Assembly: GCA_963785155.1 (NCBI GenBank)
Contig: CAWAUB010000006.1
Location: forward strand, 248,001-312,000
Length of the DNA stretch: 64,000 nucleotides
Direction of reading: 5' to 3'
Source: DASUSH01 sp963785155
GTDB lineage: Bacteria > Actinomycetota > Thermoleophilia > Solirubrobacterales > 70-9
Shown here in pieces: positions 36,725 to 45,016 of the stretch. The notes below the pieces were generated by a model, which was given only the letters and a program-made list of their open reading frames with translations, did no database searches and had not been told where the DNA came from. Within the stretch, counting starts at the first letter, position 1; each line of letters begins with the position of its first letter. The translations under genes and the position numbers were made by a program.

Positions 36725-37555
36725 TCAGGCGTGTGCGTCGAGCCAGTCCAGCATGCCGGCGATGACCTCGTCGCGCTCGGGCTCGTTCAGGATCTCGTGG
36801 CGGAGGCCCGGCCAGTCGCGGATCGTGACGTCGTCGGATCCGACCCGCTCGGCGAGCATCACGCTGCCCTCCGGAGCGACGATCGGGTCCGTCGACGAGT
36901 ACATGATCAGGACCGGCACAGTGATCGCGGCAGCGGCCTCGGAGAACGTGTCGATCTCGTTGCCGAGTTCCGCGACCGTGCGCACCGGCAGCTTGCCACC
37001 GTGGTTCAGGGGATCCTCGACGTACTTGCGCACCTCTTCGGGGTCCTTCGAGACCCCCTCAGGGTCCACCGAGTAGACGCCGAGGCCCGGCAGCACTCGC
37101 GAGAGCAGGCGGCTGACCGCCGCCGTACCGGGCGCCGTCTTCACCGTCGCCAGCGGGTTCGAGAGCAGCAGGCCGGAGAGCTCGCCGTCGTGGCGGATCG
37201 CGTAGCCGGTGGCGATGCAGCCGCCCATGCTGTGGCCGAGGAGGAAGGGATCGCGGCCGGGAAGCTCCTCCCGGGCAAGGCCGATCAGGTCGTGCAGGTC
37301 GTCGAGCAGATGGTCGAAGTGCTCGACGTAGACCTTGCGCCCGCCTGAGCGGCCGTGGCCGCGGTGGTCGAGCGCCCACACGGAGTAGCCGCGTTCGTTG
37401 AACGCCTCGGCGACGTGCGCGTAGCGCCCCGCGTGCTCGGAGGCGCCGTGGGCGAGCACGACAGTCGCCCGTGGCTCTGTGTCAGGCCGCCACGCCTGCC
37501 AGTAGATCTCGACCCCGCCGACACCCTCCAGGGTGCCGTCTTCGTGGCCGGCCAG
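36725..37555 (-). CDS. Monoacylglycerol lipase-like alpha/beta hydrolase with an apparent CTG start
   Basis: About 276 residues. LAHGASEHAGRY (about residue 36) forms the oxyanion region, GHSMGGCIATGY (about 107) holds the nucleophilic Ser, SSTDPIVAP is the acid region, and LRHEILNE carries the catalytic His. This is the monoglyceride lipase/lysophospholipase pattern. The family N terminus (DGTLEGVGGVEIYW) lies upstream of the first GTG at 37459, and no ATG, GTG or TTG precedes it in frame. CTG at 37553-37555, just after the stop of the DivIVA-like gene, is the best start. Confidence 0.8.
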   Translation of the reverse strand: MAGHEDGTLEGVGGVEIYWQAWRPDTEPRATVVLAHGASEHAGRYAHVAEAFNERGYSVWALDHRGHGRSGGRKVYVEHFDHLLDDLHDLIGLAREELPGRDPFLLGHSMGGCIATGYAIRHDGELSGLLLSNPLATVKTAPGTAAVSRLLSRVLPGLGVYSVDPEGVSKDPEEVRKYVEDPLNHGGKLPVRTVAELGNEIDTFSEAAAAITVPVLIMYSSTDPIVAPEGSVMLAERVGSDDVTIRDWPGLRHEILNEPERDEVIAGMLDWLDAHA

Positions 37556-37557
37556 GG

Positions 37558-38031
37558 TTATTCGATGCCCGCTTCGACGGGCTCGTCGTCCCGTCCGGCG
37601 AGCCGGTCGCGTCCGCGCTGTACGGCTGCGAGGAACTTCTGAAGGTTGACCTCGAGCGTGGAGAGGATCTCGTCGGCGTAGTCCTCGGCACCGAGCCTGA
37701 TCTGGCGCTCGGTGTTGCGCGCGTCCTCGATGATCTCCTCCGCGCCCCGCTCGGCCTGCTTGTAGACCTCTTCCTCGGAGATCAGGCGGGCCTGCTGCTC
37801 GCGGGCCTCCTTGACGATGCGCTCGGCCTCACGCTTGGCCTCGGCGAGCATCTCCTGTCGCTCCTTGACGATCCAGCGTGCCTGCTTGATCTCTTCGGGG
37901 ATCGTCGCCCGCATCTGATCGAGCAGGTCGTAGATCTCCTCGCGATCGACACGCACCTGGTCGGTAAGCGGCACCGGCCGGGCGTTGTGGATCAGGTCGT
38001 CGAGCTTGTCTATTAGGACTAGAACGTCCAT
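37558..38031 (-). CDS. DivIVA/SepIVA-like coiled-coil protein
   Basis: A 157-residue, highly charged protein. Residues 3-15 (VLVLIDKLDDLIH) begin a helical N terminus, and residues about 45-145 are predicted coiled coil (for example AEAKREAERIVKEAREQQARL in part). It resembles the short DivIVA-like proteins found next to coaD in actinobacteria, which organise the cell envelope at poles and septum. It is sometimes misannotated as ATP synthase subunit b. The gene after it starts 2 nt beyond its stop. Confidence 0.72.
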   Translation of the reverse strand: MDVLVLIDKLDDLIHNARPVPLTDQVRVDREEIYDLLDQMRATIPEEIKQARWIVKERQEMLAEAKREAERIVKEAREQQARLISEEEVYKQAERGAEEIIEDARNTERQIRLGAEDYADEILSTLEVNLQKFLAAVQRGRDRLAGRDDEPVEAGIE

Positions 38032-38164
38032 TTAAGTCGGTACAGAGTAAGGGGTGAGCCCCGGACGGGGCCTGCACCGGGAAACTTCGTCACCGTCCTG
38101 CAAGCTCCTTCCCACTACCTAAACGTGCCTGCAAACGTGCGTGAACGACGCTTGGACGGTGCGG
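38032..38164 (-). other. Intergenic region with a small GC-rich hairpin
   Basis: This 133-nt gap between coaD and the DivIVA-like gene contains a stem (38053-38078; core GCCCC/GGGGC with a 4-nt loop) near the start of the downstream gene. No U-tract follows on the minus strand, so I do not call it a terminator. It could be a leader structure or chance. No gene seen. Confidence 0.25.
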
Positions 38165-38662
38165 TCAGTCCTTTCGCTTCGATGCGAGCGCCGCGGTGAC
38201 GACGTCGGGAACGAGGTCGCTGACGTCGCCGCCGAAAGTCGCCATCTCCTTGACCCCGGTGGAGGACAGGAAGCTGTAGCTGGGCGAGGCGATCACGTAA
38301 ACCGACTCGATCTCCGGCGCGAGCTTGCGATTCAGCTGATTCATCTCGAACTCGTACTCGAAGTCCGAAATCGCTCGCAGGCCCTTGACGATCGCGGTCG
38401 CCCCCTTCTCGCGAGCGAACTCGACGAGGAGAGTGCGGAAGATCTCCACCTCGACGTTCGGCAGGTCCGATGTCGCCTCGACGAGGAACTCGCGCCGCTC
38501 TTCGGCGCTGAACATGTGGTCGGCCTTGCGCGGAGCGTTGCCGACCACGCCGACGATCACGCGCTCGAAGACGTTCGCGGTGCGGCCGATGATGTCGAGG
38601 TGGCCGTTCGTTACCGGGTCGTAGCTGCCCGGGCAGACGGCCAGGCGCCCCTCCGAGCTCAC
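38165..38662 (-). CDS. coaD: Pantetheine-phosphate adenylyltransferase
   Basis: A 165-residue CoaD, which transfers AMP from ATP to 4'-phosphopantetheine in the penultimate step of coenzyme A synthesis. The nucleotidyltransferase motif is CPGSYDPVTNGHLDII near residue 9 (T/HxGH type). KGLRAISDFEYEFEM near 88 and ASPSYSFLSSTGVKEM near 125 complete the family pattern. The start overlaps the rsmD stop by 4 nt; rsmD-coaD is a widely conserved pair. Confidence 0.95.
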   Translation of the reverse strand: MSSEGRLAVCPGSYDPVTNGHLDIIGRTANVFERVIVGVVGNAPRKADHMFSAEERREFLVEATSDLPNVEVEIFRTLLVEFAREKGATAIVKGLRAISDFEYEFEMNQLNRKLAPEIESVYVIASPSYSFLSSTGVKEMATFGGDVSDLVPDVVTAALASKRKD

Positions 38663-39189
38663 GCTGCCGGCGCTGCGTGGATGCGAAGGAGCGTGTCCCC
38701 GTAACGGCGCTCATCGCGGAGGGGCAGGCCGAGCTCGAGCGGGCGGCGCACGTCCGATTCAGCGATCACGACCGCCTCCGGAGTGAGGCGTGGGGCCAGC
38801 AGCTTGTCGAGGTCGGGGCCAAGGCGGTCGGCGAGTCTATACGGGGGGTCGCAGAACACGAGGCCGAAAGTCCCCCGCTCGCGACGGAGAAACGCACGGG
38901 CGTCGGCACGCACGACCTTGGCTCGATCCTCGAGGCCGAGGTCGTTCACATTGCGGTTGGCGAGGTCGGGGCTGGTGTCGACCAGGGTGGCCGACGCGGC
39001 ACCACGCGAGAGCGCCTCGATCGCGAGCGCTCCTGTGCCCGCGTAGAGGTCGAGGACGACTGCTCCCGAGACATCGCCCAGGATCGAGAAGAGCGCCTCG
39101 CGGACGCGGTCGGCGGTCGGGCGCACGTCGGCACCCTGCGCCGGCGTCGCCAGCCGGCGCCCGCCGAGATCGCCGGCGACCACCCTCAA
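38659..39189 (-). CDS. rsmD: 16S rRNA (guanine966-N2)-methyltransferase RsmD
   Basis: A 176-residue RsmD. It begins MRVVAGDLGGRRLATP, as the family does, with SAM motif I VVLDLYAGTGALAIEALS near 42 and the catalytic N6/N2-methylase box FCDPPYRLAD near 112. It methylates G966 in the 30S subunit. It is coupled to coaD and lies 37 nt downstream of recG. Confidence 0.92.
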   Translation of the reverse strand: MRVVAGDLGGRRLATPAQGADVRPTADRVREALFSILGDVSGAVVLDLYAGTGALAIEALSRGAASATLVDTSPDLANRNVNDLGLEDRAKVVRADARAFLRRERGTFGLVFCDPPYRLADRLGPDLDKLLAPRLTPEAVVIAESDVRRPLELGLPLRDERRYGDTLLRIHAAPAA

Positions 39190-39226
39190 CCCGCCTCCTC
39201 CGTCGCGGCGATCGCCTGCGATCGGC

Positions 39227-41390
39227 TCAGCGCTCGTCGCCGAAACGCTCGCGTACGGCAGCGAGCAGCGGACCGAGCTCCGGCGCTTCCAGGGATCCGT
39301 GCTCGCGCACCAGGCCGATCACGTCCTGGCGCGCCGCGGCGAGCAGAGCCGAGTCCTCGGGCAGGGTCGCAACGCGGAAGCGGGGCAGCCCGGACTGGCG
39401 TGTGCCCAGCACCTCCCCCTCTCCGCGCAGCGCCAGGTCGACCTCGGCGAGCTTGAAGCCGTCGCGCTCGGAGCCGATCGCGTCGAGCCGCAGCTTGGCG
39501 CGCTCGGACTCCGGATCGGCGAAGAGGATGCAGTGGCTCTCGTGCTCCCCGCGGCCGATCCGGCCGCGCAGCTGGTGGAGCTGGGAGAGCCCGTAGCGGT
39601 CGGCCTCCTCGATCAGCATCACCGCCGCGTTCGAGACGTCGATCCCGACCTCGATCACGCTGGTCGCGACCAGGACGTCGGCCTGGCCCGCCGCAAAGGA
39701 CTCCATCGCAGCCGTCTTCTCCGCCGACGGCATCTGGCCGTGCAGGAGTGCGACGCGGAATTTCGCGAACTCCCCCTTCGCCAGGCGCTCCGCCTCGACC
39801 GTCGCCGCGGTCGCCTGGAGCTTGTCCGACTCGGTGACAAGCGGACAGACGACGAAGGCCTGCCGGCCCTCGCGCAGGCGTTCGCGGATGAACTCGTAGG
39901 CACCGTCCCGCTTCTCCTCCCCGACCACCCACGTCTTCACGGGCTTGCGTCCCGCCGGGAGCTCGGTCAGCACGGTCGAATCCAGGTCGCCGTAGGCGGT
40001 GAGCGAGAGCGTGCGCGGGATCGGCGTGGCGGTCATGTGGAGCGTGTGGGGCGCAGCGCCGCCGGGTCCCTTCGCATCGAGCATTGCCCGCTGGCGGACG
40101 CCGAAACGGTGCTGCTCGTCGACGACCGCAACGCCGAGGCGCGAGAACTCGACCGCATCCTCGATCAGCGCGTGGGTGCCGACGACGATCGAAAGCTCGC
40201 CGGAGGCGAGCCGGGACAGCGCCTCGCGGCGGCCGGCGGCGCGCGAGGAGCCGGTGAGCAGGGTGAAGCTGAGCATCGTCGGCGCGAGCAGATTCGAGAG
40301 CGTCACCGCGTGCTGCTCGGCGAGCGTCTCTGTGGGCGCCATCAGCGCCGCCTGGTAGCCGGACTCGACCGCGCGGAGCATGGCGTAAACGCACAGCAAG
40401 AGTCTTTCCGCTGCCGACCTCGCCCATCAGCAGGCGCTGCATCGGCTTCCCCGAAATCAGGTCCGCGTCGATCTCCTCCATCGAGCGTCGCTGGTCACCC
40501 GTCGGCTCGAACGGCAGCGAGTCGAGCCACTCGGCGACAAGCTCACCGGAGGCTTCGAACTCGATCCCGGGACGTTCCAGTTCGCGACCGCGACGGCGCA
40601 TCGCCAGAGCGGATTGGTGCAGGAAGAGCTCCTCGTAGGCGAGCCGCCGGCGTGCCGGGTCGACTTCGGCGAGCTCTTCCGGGAAGTGGGCGGCGTGGAG
40701 CGCGTCGGCGACCCCGGCCAGCTCGCGCCGGGCTCGGAGCGAAGCCGGCAGCGGCTCGATCGAGTCGACGGCGAGCGGGAGTGCCTGCGAGACCCAGTCG
40801 CGCACCTTCTTCGCCGAGACCCGCTCGCTGGCTGAATGGGTGGGCACGATCCCGGTGGTGTGGATCCCGGCGCCCCCGAGCTCCTCGTAGTCGGCGACCC
40901 GGAAGCCGTTGCGGTCGAGCGTCCCGTTCAGAAGCCATCGCGTGCCGGGCTCGAGGCGGTCCTTGAGCCAGGCCTGGTTGAACCAAACGGCCTTCAACGT
41001 CCCCGTGTCGTCGGCGACCTTCGCCTCGAGGATGCGCAGGTTCCTCCGCCGGGTCGGCCGAACCGTTACCGACCGGACCACGGCCTCGATCGTGCGCTGG
41101 GCACCGAGCGGGAGGTCGGAGATCGGCGTTCGCTCGCTGCGATCGTCGTGGCGATGGGGGACGTTCGCGAGCAGGTCGCCGAGGGTCTCGATCCCGGTCG
41201 CCGCCGCCGCCTCGGAGAGCTTCGGGCCCGCCCCGCGCAGGGAGGAGATGGGTGCCTCGAGCTTGCTGGGCCGAGGCAACGTCCTCAGGTCGACCGCACC
41301 CAGCGCTTCCCGGTCCGGGACGTTGCCGCTGCCGATCGCCCGCGGTGGCTCGTTGACCGCACGTTCAGCAGTGGCGACTGCGCCGTTCAC
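39227..41390 (-). CDS. recG: ATP-dependent DNA helicase RecG (frame broken at motif I)
   Basis: RecG of about 720 residues, a branch-migrating helicase that remodels stalled forks. The N-terminal wedge/OB domain covers about 40-200. Motif I reads MGEVGSGKTLAV near residue 325. The frame shifts at about 40395, directly after motif I; dropping one base gives VYAMLRAVESGYQAALMAPTE and a normal helicase core. The core includes VVDEQHRFGVRQR and the C-terminal GRIGRGEHESHC block (sites given separately). The stop at 39227 and the conserved neighbours rsmD-coaD support an intact gene, so the break is probably a sequence error. Confidence 0.92.
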
Positions 41391-41411
41391 TCCGCTTAGG
41401 CTACGTGCGTA

Positions 41412-41888
41412 ATGGGTCGGATCGAGGATCGCCTGGAGGAGCTGGGGCTCGAGCTGCCGGAGCCGTTCTCGGCGCCCGAGGGGATCGAGTTCAAGTTCGA
41501 CCTCGTCCGCGTCCTCGAGGACATCGCGTTCGTGTCAGGCCATGGGCCCGTCGACGGCTTCCGACCCCTGATCCAGGGCAAGGTCGGCGCCGAGGTCAGC
41601 CCCGAGCGCGCCTACCAGGCGGCGCGGGAGACCTGCCTCTCCATGCTCGCCTCGCTGAAGCAGGAGCTCGGTGAGCTCGACCGTGTGACCGGCTGGCTGA
41701 AGGTGCTCGGCCTGGTCAATTGCGCGCCGGGCTTCAGCGCGACGCCGATGGTGATCAACGGATTCAGCGATCTGGTCCTCGAACTGTGGGGCGAGGAGGG
41801 CGGCCGGCACGCCCGTTCCGCGATCGGCGCATCCGAGCTTCCCTTCGACATCCCGGTCGAGGTCGAGGCCGTCGTCAACATTTCGTGA
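41412..41888 (+). CDS. RidA/YjgF-family protein
   Basis: A 158-residue member of the RidA superfamily, of the longer type with an N-terminal EDRLEELGLELPEP and the VSGHGPVDG segment near residue 45. The core RidA enzymes hydrolyse reactive enamines and imines, using an Arg that I do not see clearly here, so activity is uncertain. The stop overlaps the start region of the DUF427 gene (GTGA), so the two are probably coupled. It is divergent from recG by 21 nt. Confidence 0.8.
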   Translation: MGRIEDRLEELGLELPEPFSAPEGIEFKFDLVRVLEDIAFVSGHGPVDGFRPLIQGKVGAEVSPERAYQAARETCLSMLASLKQELGELDRVTGWLKVLGLVNCAPGFSATPMVINGFSDLVLELWGEEGGRHARSAIGASELPFDIPVEVEAVVNIS

Positions 41889-42353
41889 CGCGAGTCGGTC
41901 TGGGACTACCCCCGCCCGCCGCGGATCGAGCCTTGCCGCCGGCATGTTCGGATCGAGCACGGCGGCGAGGTGATCGCCGAGTCCGACCGGGCCCTGCGTG
42001 TCCTCGAGACCGCCAGCCCGCCGACGATCTACGTCCCGCGCGAGGACGTGCGCATGGACCTGCTCTTCGAGGTCGACGAGAAGCACACGTACTGCGAGTG
42101 GAAGGGCCAGGCATCGTATCTCCACGTGGACGCCGGCGGCAGCCGCGCCGAAGCGGCCGTTTTCTTCTATCCCGACCCGAAGGACGCGTTCGAGCCGATC
42201 CGCGACCACGTCTCCTTCTACCCCGGGCGCGTCGACGCCGCCTACCTCGACGAAGAGCGGGTCCGTCCCCAGGCCGGGAACTTCTACGCCGGCTGGATCA
42301 CCGACGAGATCGAGGGCCCGTTCAAGGGCGAGCCGGGGTCGGAGGGCTGGTAG
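41885..42353 (+). CDS. DUF427-family protein (frame break near the start)
   Basis: About 155 residues of a DUF427 protein. The conserved start ESVWDYPRPPR lies at 41892 onward. The repeat-like second half includes YCEWKGQASYLHV, AAVFFYPDP and SFYPGRVDA, all typical. No standard start exists in that frame before 41970. The GTG at 41885-41887, overlapping the RidA stop, is in the neighbouring frame; skipping one base at about 41891 gives M-T-E-S-V-W-D-Y, the expected beginning. This is again a +1-sense break. Function unknown; the fold is a small beta barrel. Confidence 0.72.
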
Positions 42354-43026
42354 CGAAGATCCGCTCCACCAACCGGCCGGCCGGCCGCGATTCGATCTCG
42401 GACTTGAGGTCGGCGCGGTAGGTCATCAGGGCGAGGCTCGGGGCAGCCTGGAAGTCCGCGGCGTTCAGCTCGTCGCCGTTGAGCACGCCCTGCTCGATCA
42501 GAGCGTCCACTCGATCAAGGTCGCTGGGGAAGCGGTTCATCAGCTCGCTCGCGGTCTCCTCGTTCACGTCGAAGCGGAAGCGGCTGGCGGTCCAGGCGAC
42601 CACGCGCCGGTGCGCGACAGTCCTGGTGAGGAGCGGGCCGAGCGGGCCGTCCTGGCCGTCCTCGATCAGGCCTTCGGCAAAGGTTGAGGCGAAGGTCAGC
42701 CTGCGGGCGTCCATCTGCAACTCGTCGTCGATCCACCGCTCGGCCTCCTCGACCGCCCGCCTCTTCTCCGGGTCCGACGGGAAGAGCGGCGGGTCGGGTC
42801 GCTGCTCGTCGAGCCAGCGGGCGAGCGCCGGGTTGGTCTGCACCTTCGCGCCGTTCGCCCGCAGCGCCGGCACCGTCTCGCCCGGGAAGCCGCGCAGGCG
42901 GACCTGCATCGGATGCAGCCCGGTCATGAAGGTCCGCGTCTCGTACTCGAAGCCCTTGTGGTCGAGCATCAGCATCCCCGCGCGGCAAGCGTGCGAGCCG
43001 CGGATGACGTAGAGCTTCGCGGTCAC
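42322..43026 (-). CDS. Glutathione S-transferase-like protein
   Basis: A 234-residue protein with a thioredoxin-fold N terminus (KLYVIRGSHACRAGMLML, a possible catalytic Cys at about 12) and a helical C-terminal GST domain (about 95-225). GNALARW-like and ETASELMNRFP segments fit the GST architecture. Its 3' end runs 32 nt into the convergent DUF427 gene. The GTG at 43024-43026 overlaps the stop of the second GST-like gene by 4 nt (GTGA). Actinobacteria mostly use mycothiol, so the thiol cofactor is uncertain. Confidence 0.75.
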   Translation of the reverse strand: MTAKLYVIRGSHACRAGMLMLDHKGFEYETRTFMTGLHPMQVRLRGFPGETVPALRANGAKVQTNPALARWLDEQRPDPPLFPSDPEKRRAVEEAERWIDDELQMDARRLTFASTFAEGLIEDGQDGPLGPLLTRTVAHRRVVAWTASRFRFDVNEETASELMNRFPSDLDRVDALIEQGVLNGDELNAADFQAAPSLALMTYRADLKSEIESRPAGRLVERIFATSPPTPARP

Positions 43027-43790
43027 GACACGGCGGAGGCAGGCACACCCTTGCGGTGGAGGCGGAACATCTCCTCGACCCATTTGAACCCGCGGCGATC
43101 CTCGATCTCGGCGCGGAACTCCTGGTACACCGGCGGTGGATCGGGAAGCGGCGGTCCTTCGGCGGGAAGCACCGACGGGTAGAAGAGCGCCGCGGCCGTC
43201 AGGTCGGCGATCGTGAAGGAGTCGCCGACCAGGTATTCGCGGTCGCCGAGCTCAGCCTCGAGCCGATCGAAGCCCTCGTCGATCTTTTGTCGCGCCTCCT
43301 TGGCCGCATCCTCGGACTTGACGCTGTAGCGAAGCTGGAGGAAGGCGCCGGCAACCGGCGCCGCGAGGGGCGCCGCCCGCTTCAACGGGCCCGGGAGATC
43401 GTCTTCGAGGATCTGGCTGGCGACCTTCGGATCGCTGGTTATCTGGTGCCATCCCCACAGGCGCGTGTACGGGCCCACCTGCTCGTCGAAGAAGTCCTCG
43501 AGGTCCAGGGCGCGGCGCCGTGCTTCCGGCTCGGATGGATACAGCGGCGGATCCGGCCAGCGTTCCTCGAGCGCCGCGACGATGTCCGTCGAGTCCGAGT
43601 AGGTCTTCCCGTCGAGGTCGAGGAGCGGAAAGGTGTTCGACGCTCCGCGGCTCTTCACCAGCGCAAACGCCATGTGCGGGCCCGGCGGGGGCGCCTTCCG
43701 CTCGTGCTCGACGCCCTTGTAGTCGAGCGCCCAGCGCACCTTCTCCGAGTAGTGCGAGACCTTGATCTGCCAGAGGACCGGTTTGCTCAT
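43023..43790 (-). CDS. Glutathione S-transferase-like protein
   Basis: A 255-residue GST-fold protein. The thioredoxin-like domain begins VLWQIKVSHYSEKVRWAL (S at about 12 in the position of the catalytic Ser/Cys), with the substrate-binding TFPLLDLDGKTYSDSTDI region near 55. The C-terminal helical domain includes YLVGDSFTIADLTAAAL near 200, the N-capping-box region of GSTs. The ATG is at 43788-43790. It is a distant paralogue of the next gene, to which it is coupled. Confidence 0.78.
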   Translation of the reverse strand: MSKPVLWQIKVSHYSEKVRWALDYKGVEHERKAPPPGPHMAFALVKSRGASNTFPLLDLDGKTYSDSTDIVAALEERWPDPPLYPSEPEARRRALDLEDFFDEQVGPYTRLWGWHQITSDPKVASQILEDDLPGPLKRAAPLAAPVAGAFLQLRYSVKSEDAAKEARQKIDEGFDRLEAELGDREYLVGDSFTIADLTAAALFYPSVLPAEGPPLPDPPPVYQEFRAEIEDRRGFKWVEEMFRLHRKGVPASAVS

Positions 43791-43797
43791 GGCTGGA

Positions 43798-44535
43798 TTA
43801 TCCGCCCTCGACCTCGATGCCGTCGAGCTCGAGCCAGACGAGGGTCGGTCCGGGCATGGTCCGGCCGCCGGGTCCGCGAGGGGTGACGCGCCGGCTTGTC
43901 GGGAAGACGAGGCCGCCGGATTCCGTATGCCCGGAGACGACGTGCGCCGCCTTCGCCCAGCTGCCGACCACATCGGCCGTGTAGTCGTGGCGGCGCAGGA
44001 GGCCGTCGGGCCCGAACCAGAAGGTCTGCTCCTGGGAGTGGGTGTCGAGCGCGGGGTCGAAGCTCGCGCCAAGGCGGCGCCAGGTCTCGCCGCCCGGTGC
44101 GGCCCATGGCTCGCCCTCCTTCACCGCTACGTCCTCCCGCGTGAGCAGCAGTGGGGTCGTCAGGTAGTTCCACATCGCGTAGCCGGCGAAGTACGTGAGG
44201 TCGAGCGGATCCCAGCGCAGGTTCCGGCGAAGCCCCTGCCTGCCGAAGAAGAGTGACCGCGGATCCTCGCGCTCATCGATCAGGTTCCCGTTCGGACTCT
44301 CGATCCGGACCCGCCCGTGGTCGAAGACCACGACCTCCTCGGTGTGCGCCATCTCCACGCGCGCCCACGGCTCATCCACCCGGATCGTGATCTCATAGTC
44401 CGCGAACATCCTGCGCGGGGCCCGCGTCGCGAGCAACAGCCCTCCGGTGCGGACATGGGCGCGGATTTCACGCGCAGCGCGCCAGCGATCGAGGCCCCCG
44501 TGCGCGTCGAGGACCTCGGTGAGGAGATCGCTCAA
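43798..44535 (-). CDS. Unknown protein, beta-rich
   Basis: A 245-residue protein I do not recognise. It has alternating hydrophobic strands such as GLLLATRAPRRMFADYEI, RVEMAHTEEVVVFDHGRVRI and TFWFGPDGLLRRHDYTADVVG, and resembles lipocalin- or LolA-like barrels in texture. No signal peptide is visible. The start is TTG at 44533-44535, overlapping the stop of the glycosylase-like gene by 4 nt. It ends 7 nt before the GST-like gene, so it belongs to the same transcript. Confidence 0.6.
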   Translation of the reverse strand: MSDLLTEVLDAHGGLDRWRAAREIRAHVRTGGLLLATRAPRRMFADYEITIRVDEPWARVEMAHTEEVVVFDHGRVRIESPNGNLIDEREDPRSLFFGRQGLRRNLRWDPLDLTYFAGYAMWNYLTTPLLLTREDVAVKEGEPWAAPGGETWRRLGASFDPALDTHSQEQTFWFGPDGLLRRHDYTADVVGSWAKAAHVVSGHTESGGLVFPTSRRVTPRGPGGRTMPGPTLVWLELDGIEVEGG

Positions 44536-44993
44536 TGATCGACCGGTTCGAGGCCGCGCGAGCGGCGCCAGTCGTTGTACTCGGGCACCGGTTCGCCGAC
44601 GACGTAGAGGAAGTAGAAGGCGCCGAAGTCGCCGATGAACTTGAACCGCTTCTGTACGTCGGCGGAGGTCGCCTCGAAATTTCCTTGGGAGCGCAGGTAG
44701 GTCGCAAAGTCGCCGTGCTCGTCCTCGAGATCGACGATCGTGCGCGCGTTTTCGACCGTCGCGGCGATCTTGCGCCGGTTGCGGATAATGCTCGCGTCCT
44801 GGGCGAGCTCGTCGATGTCGCCCTCGTCGAAGCCGGCGACGGCCTCGGGGTCGAAGCCCTTGAAGGCGCCGCGGAAGCCGTCCCACTTCGATTCGACCAC
44901 GGCCCAGCTCACGCCAGCCTGGAAGGCGGCCTTCGTCAGGACCTCGAGGTAGTCCGCCCCACCCTGCGGATCGATCTGCTCGGGGGGCTCCAC
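44532..44993 (-). CDS. DNA-3-methyladenine glycosylase I-like protein
   Basis: A 153-residue helical protein of the Tag (adenine glycosylase) family, seen in LTKAAFQAGVSWAVVESKW near residue 20 and IIRNRRKIAATVENAR near 70. True Tag enzymes (about 185-195 aa) remove 3-methyladenine and have zinc ligands at both ends. This protein is shorter and the terminal Cys/His ligands are not evident, so it may not be an active glycosylase. It heads the four-gene minus-strand run to 42322. Confidence 0.7.
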   Translation of the reverse strand: MEPPEQIDPQGGADYLEVLTKAAFQAGVSWAVVESKWDGFRGAFKGFDPEAVAGFDEGDIDELAQDASIIRNRRKIAATVENARTIVDLEDEHGDFATYLRSQGNFEATSADVQKRFKFIGDFGAFYFLYVVGEPVPEYNDWRRSRGLEPVDH

Positions 44994-45016
44994 TGGTGTG
45001 ACCCTAAGTCACCGAC

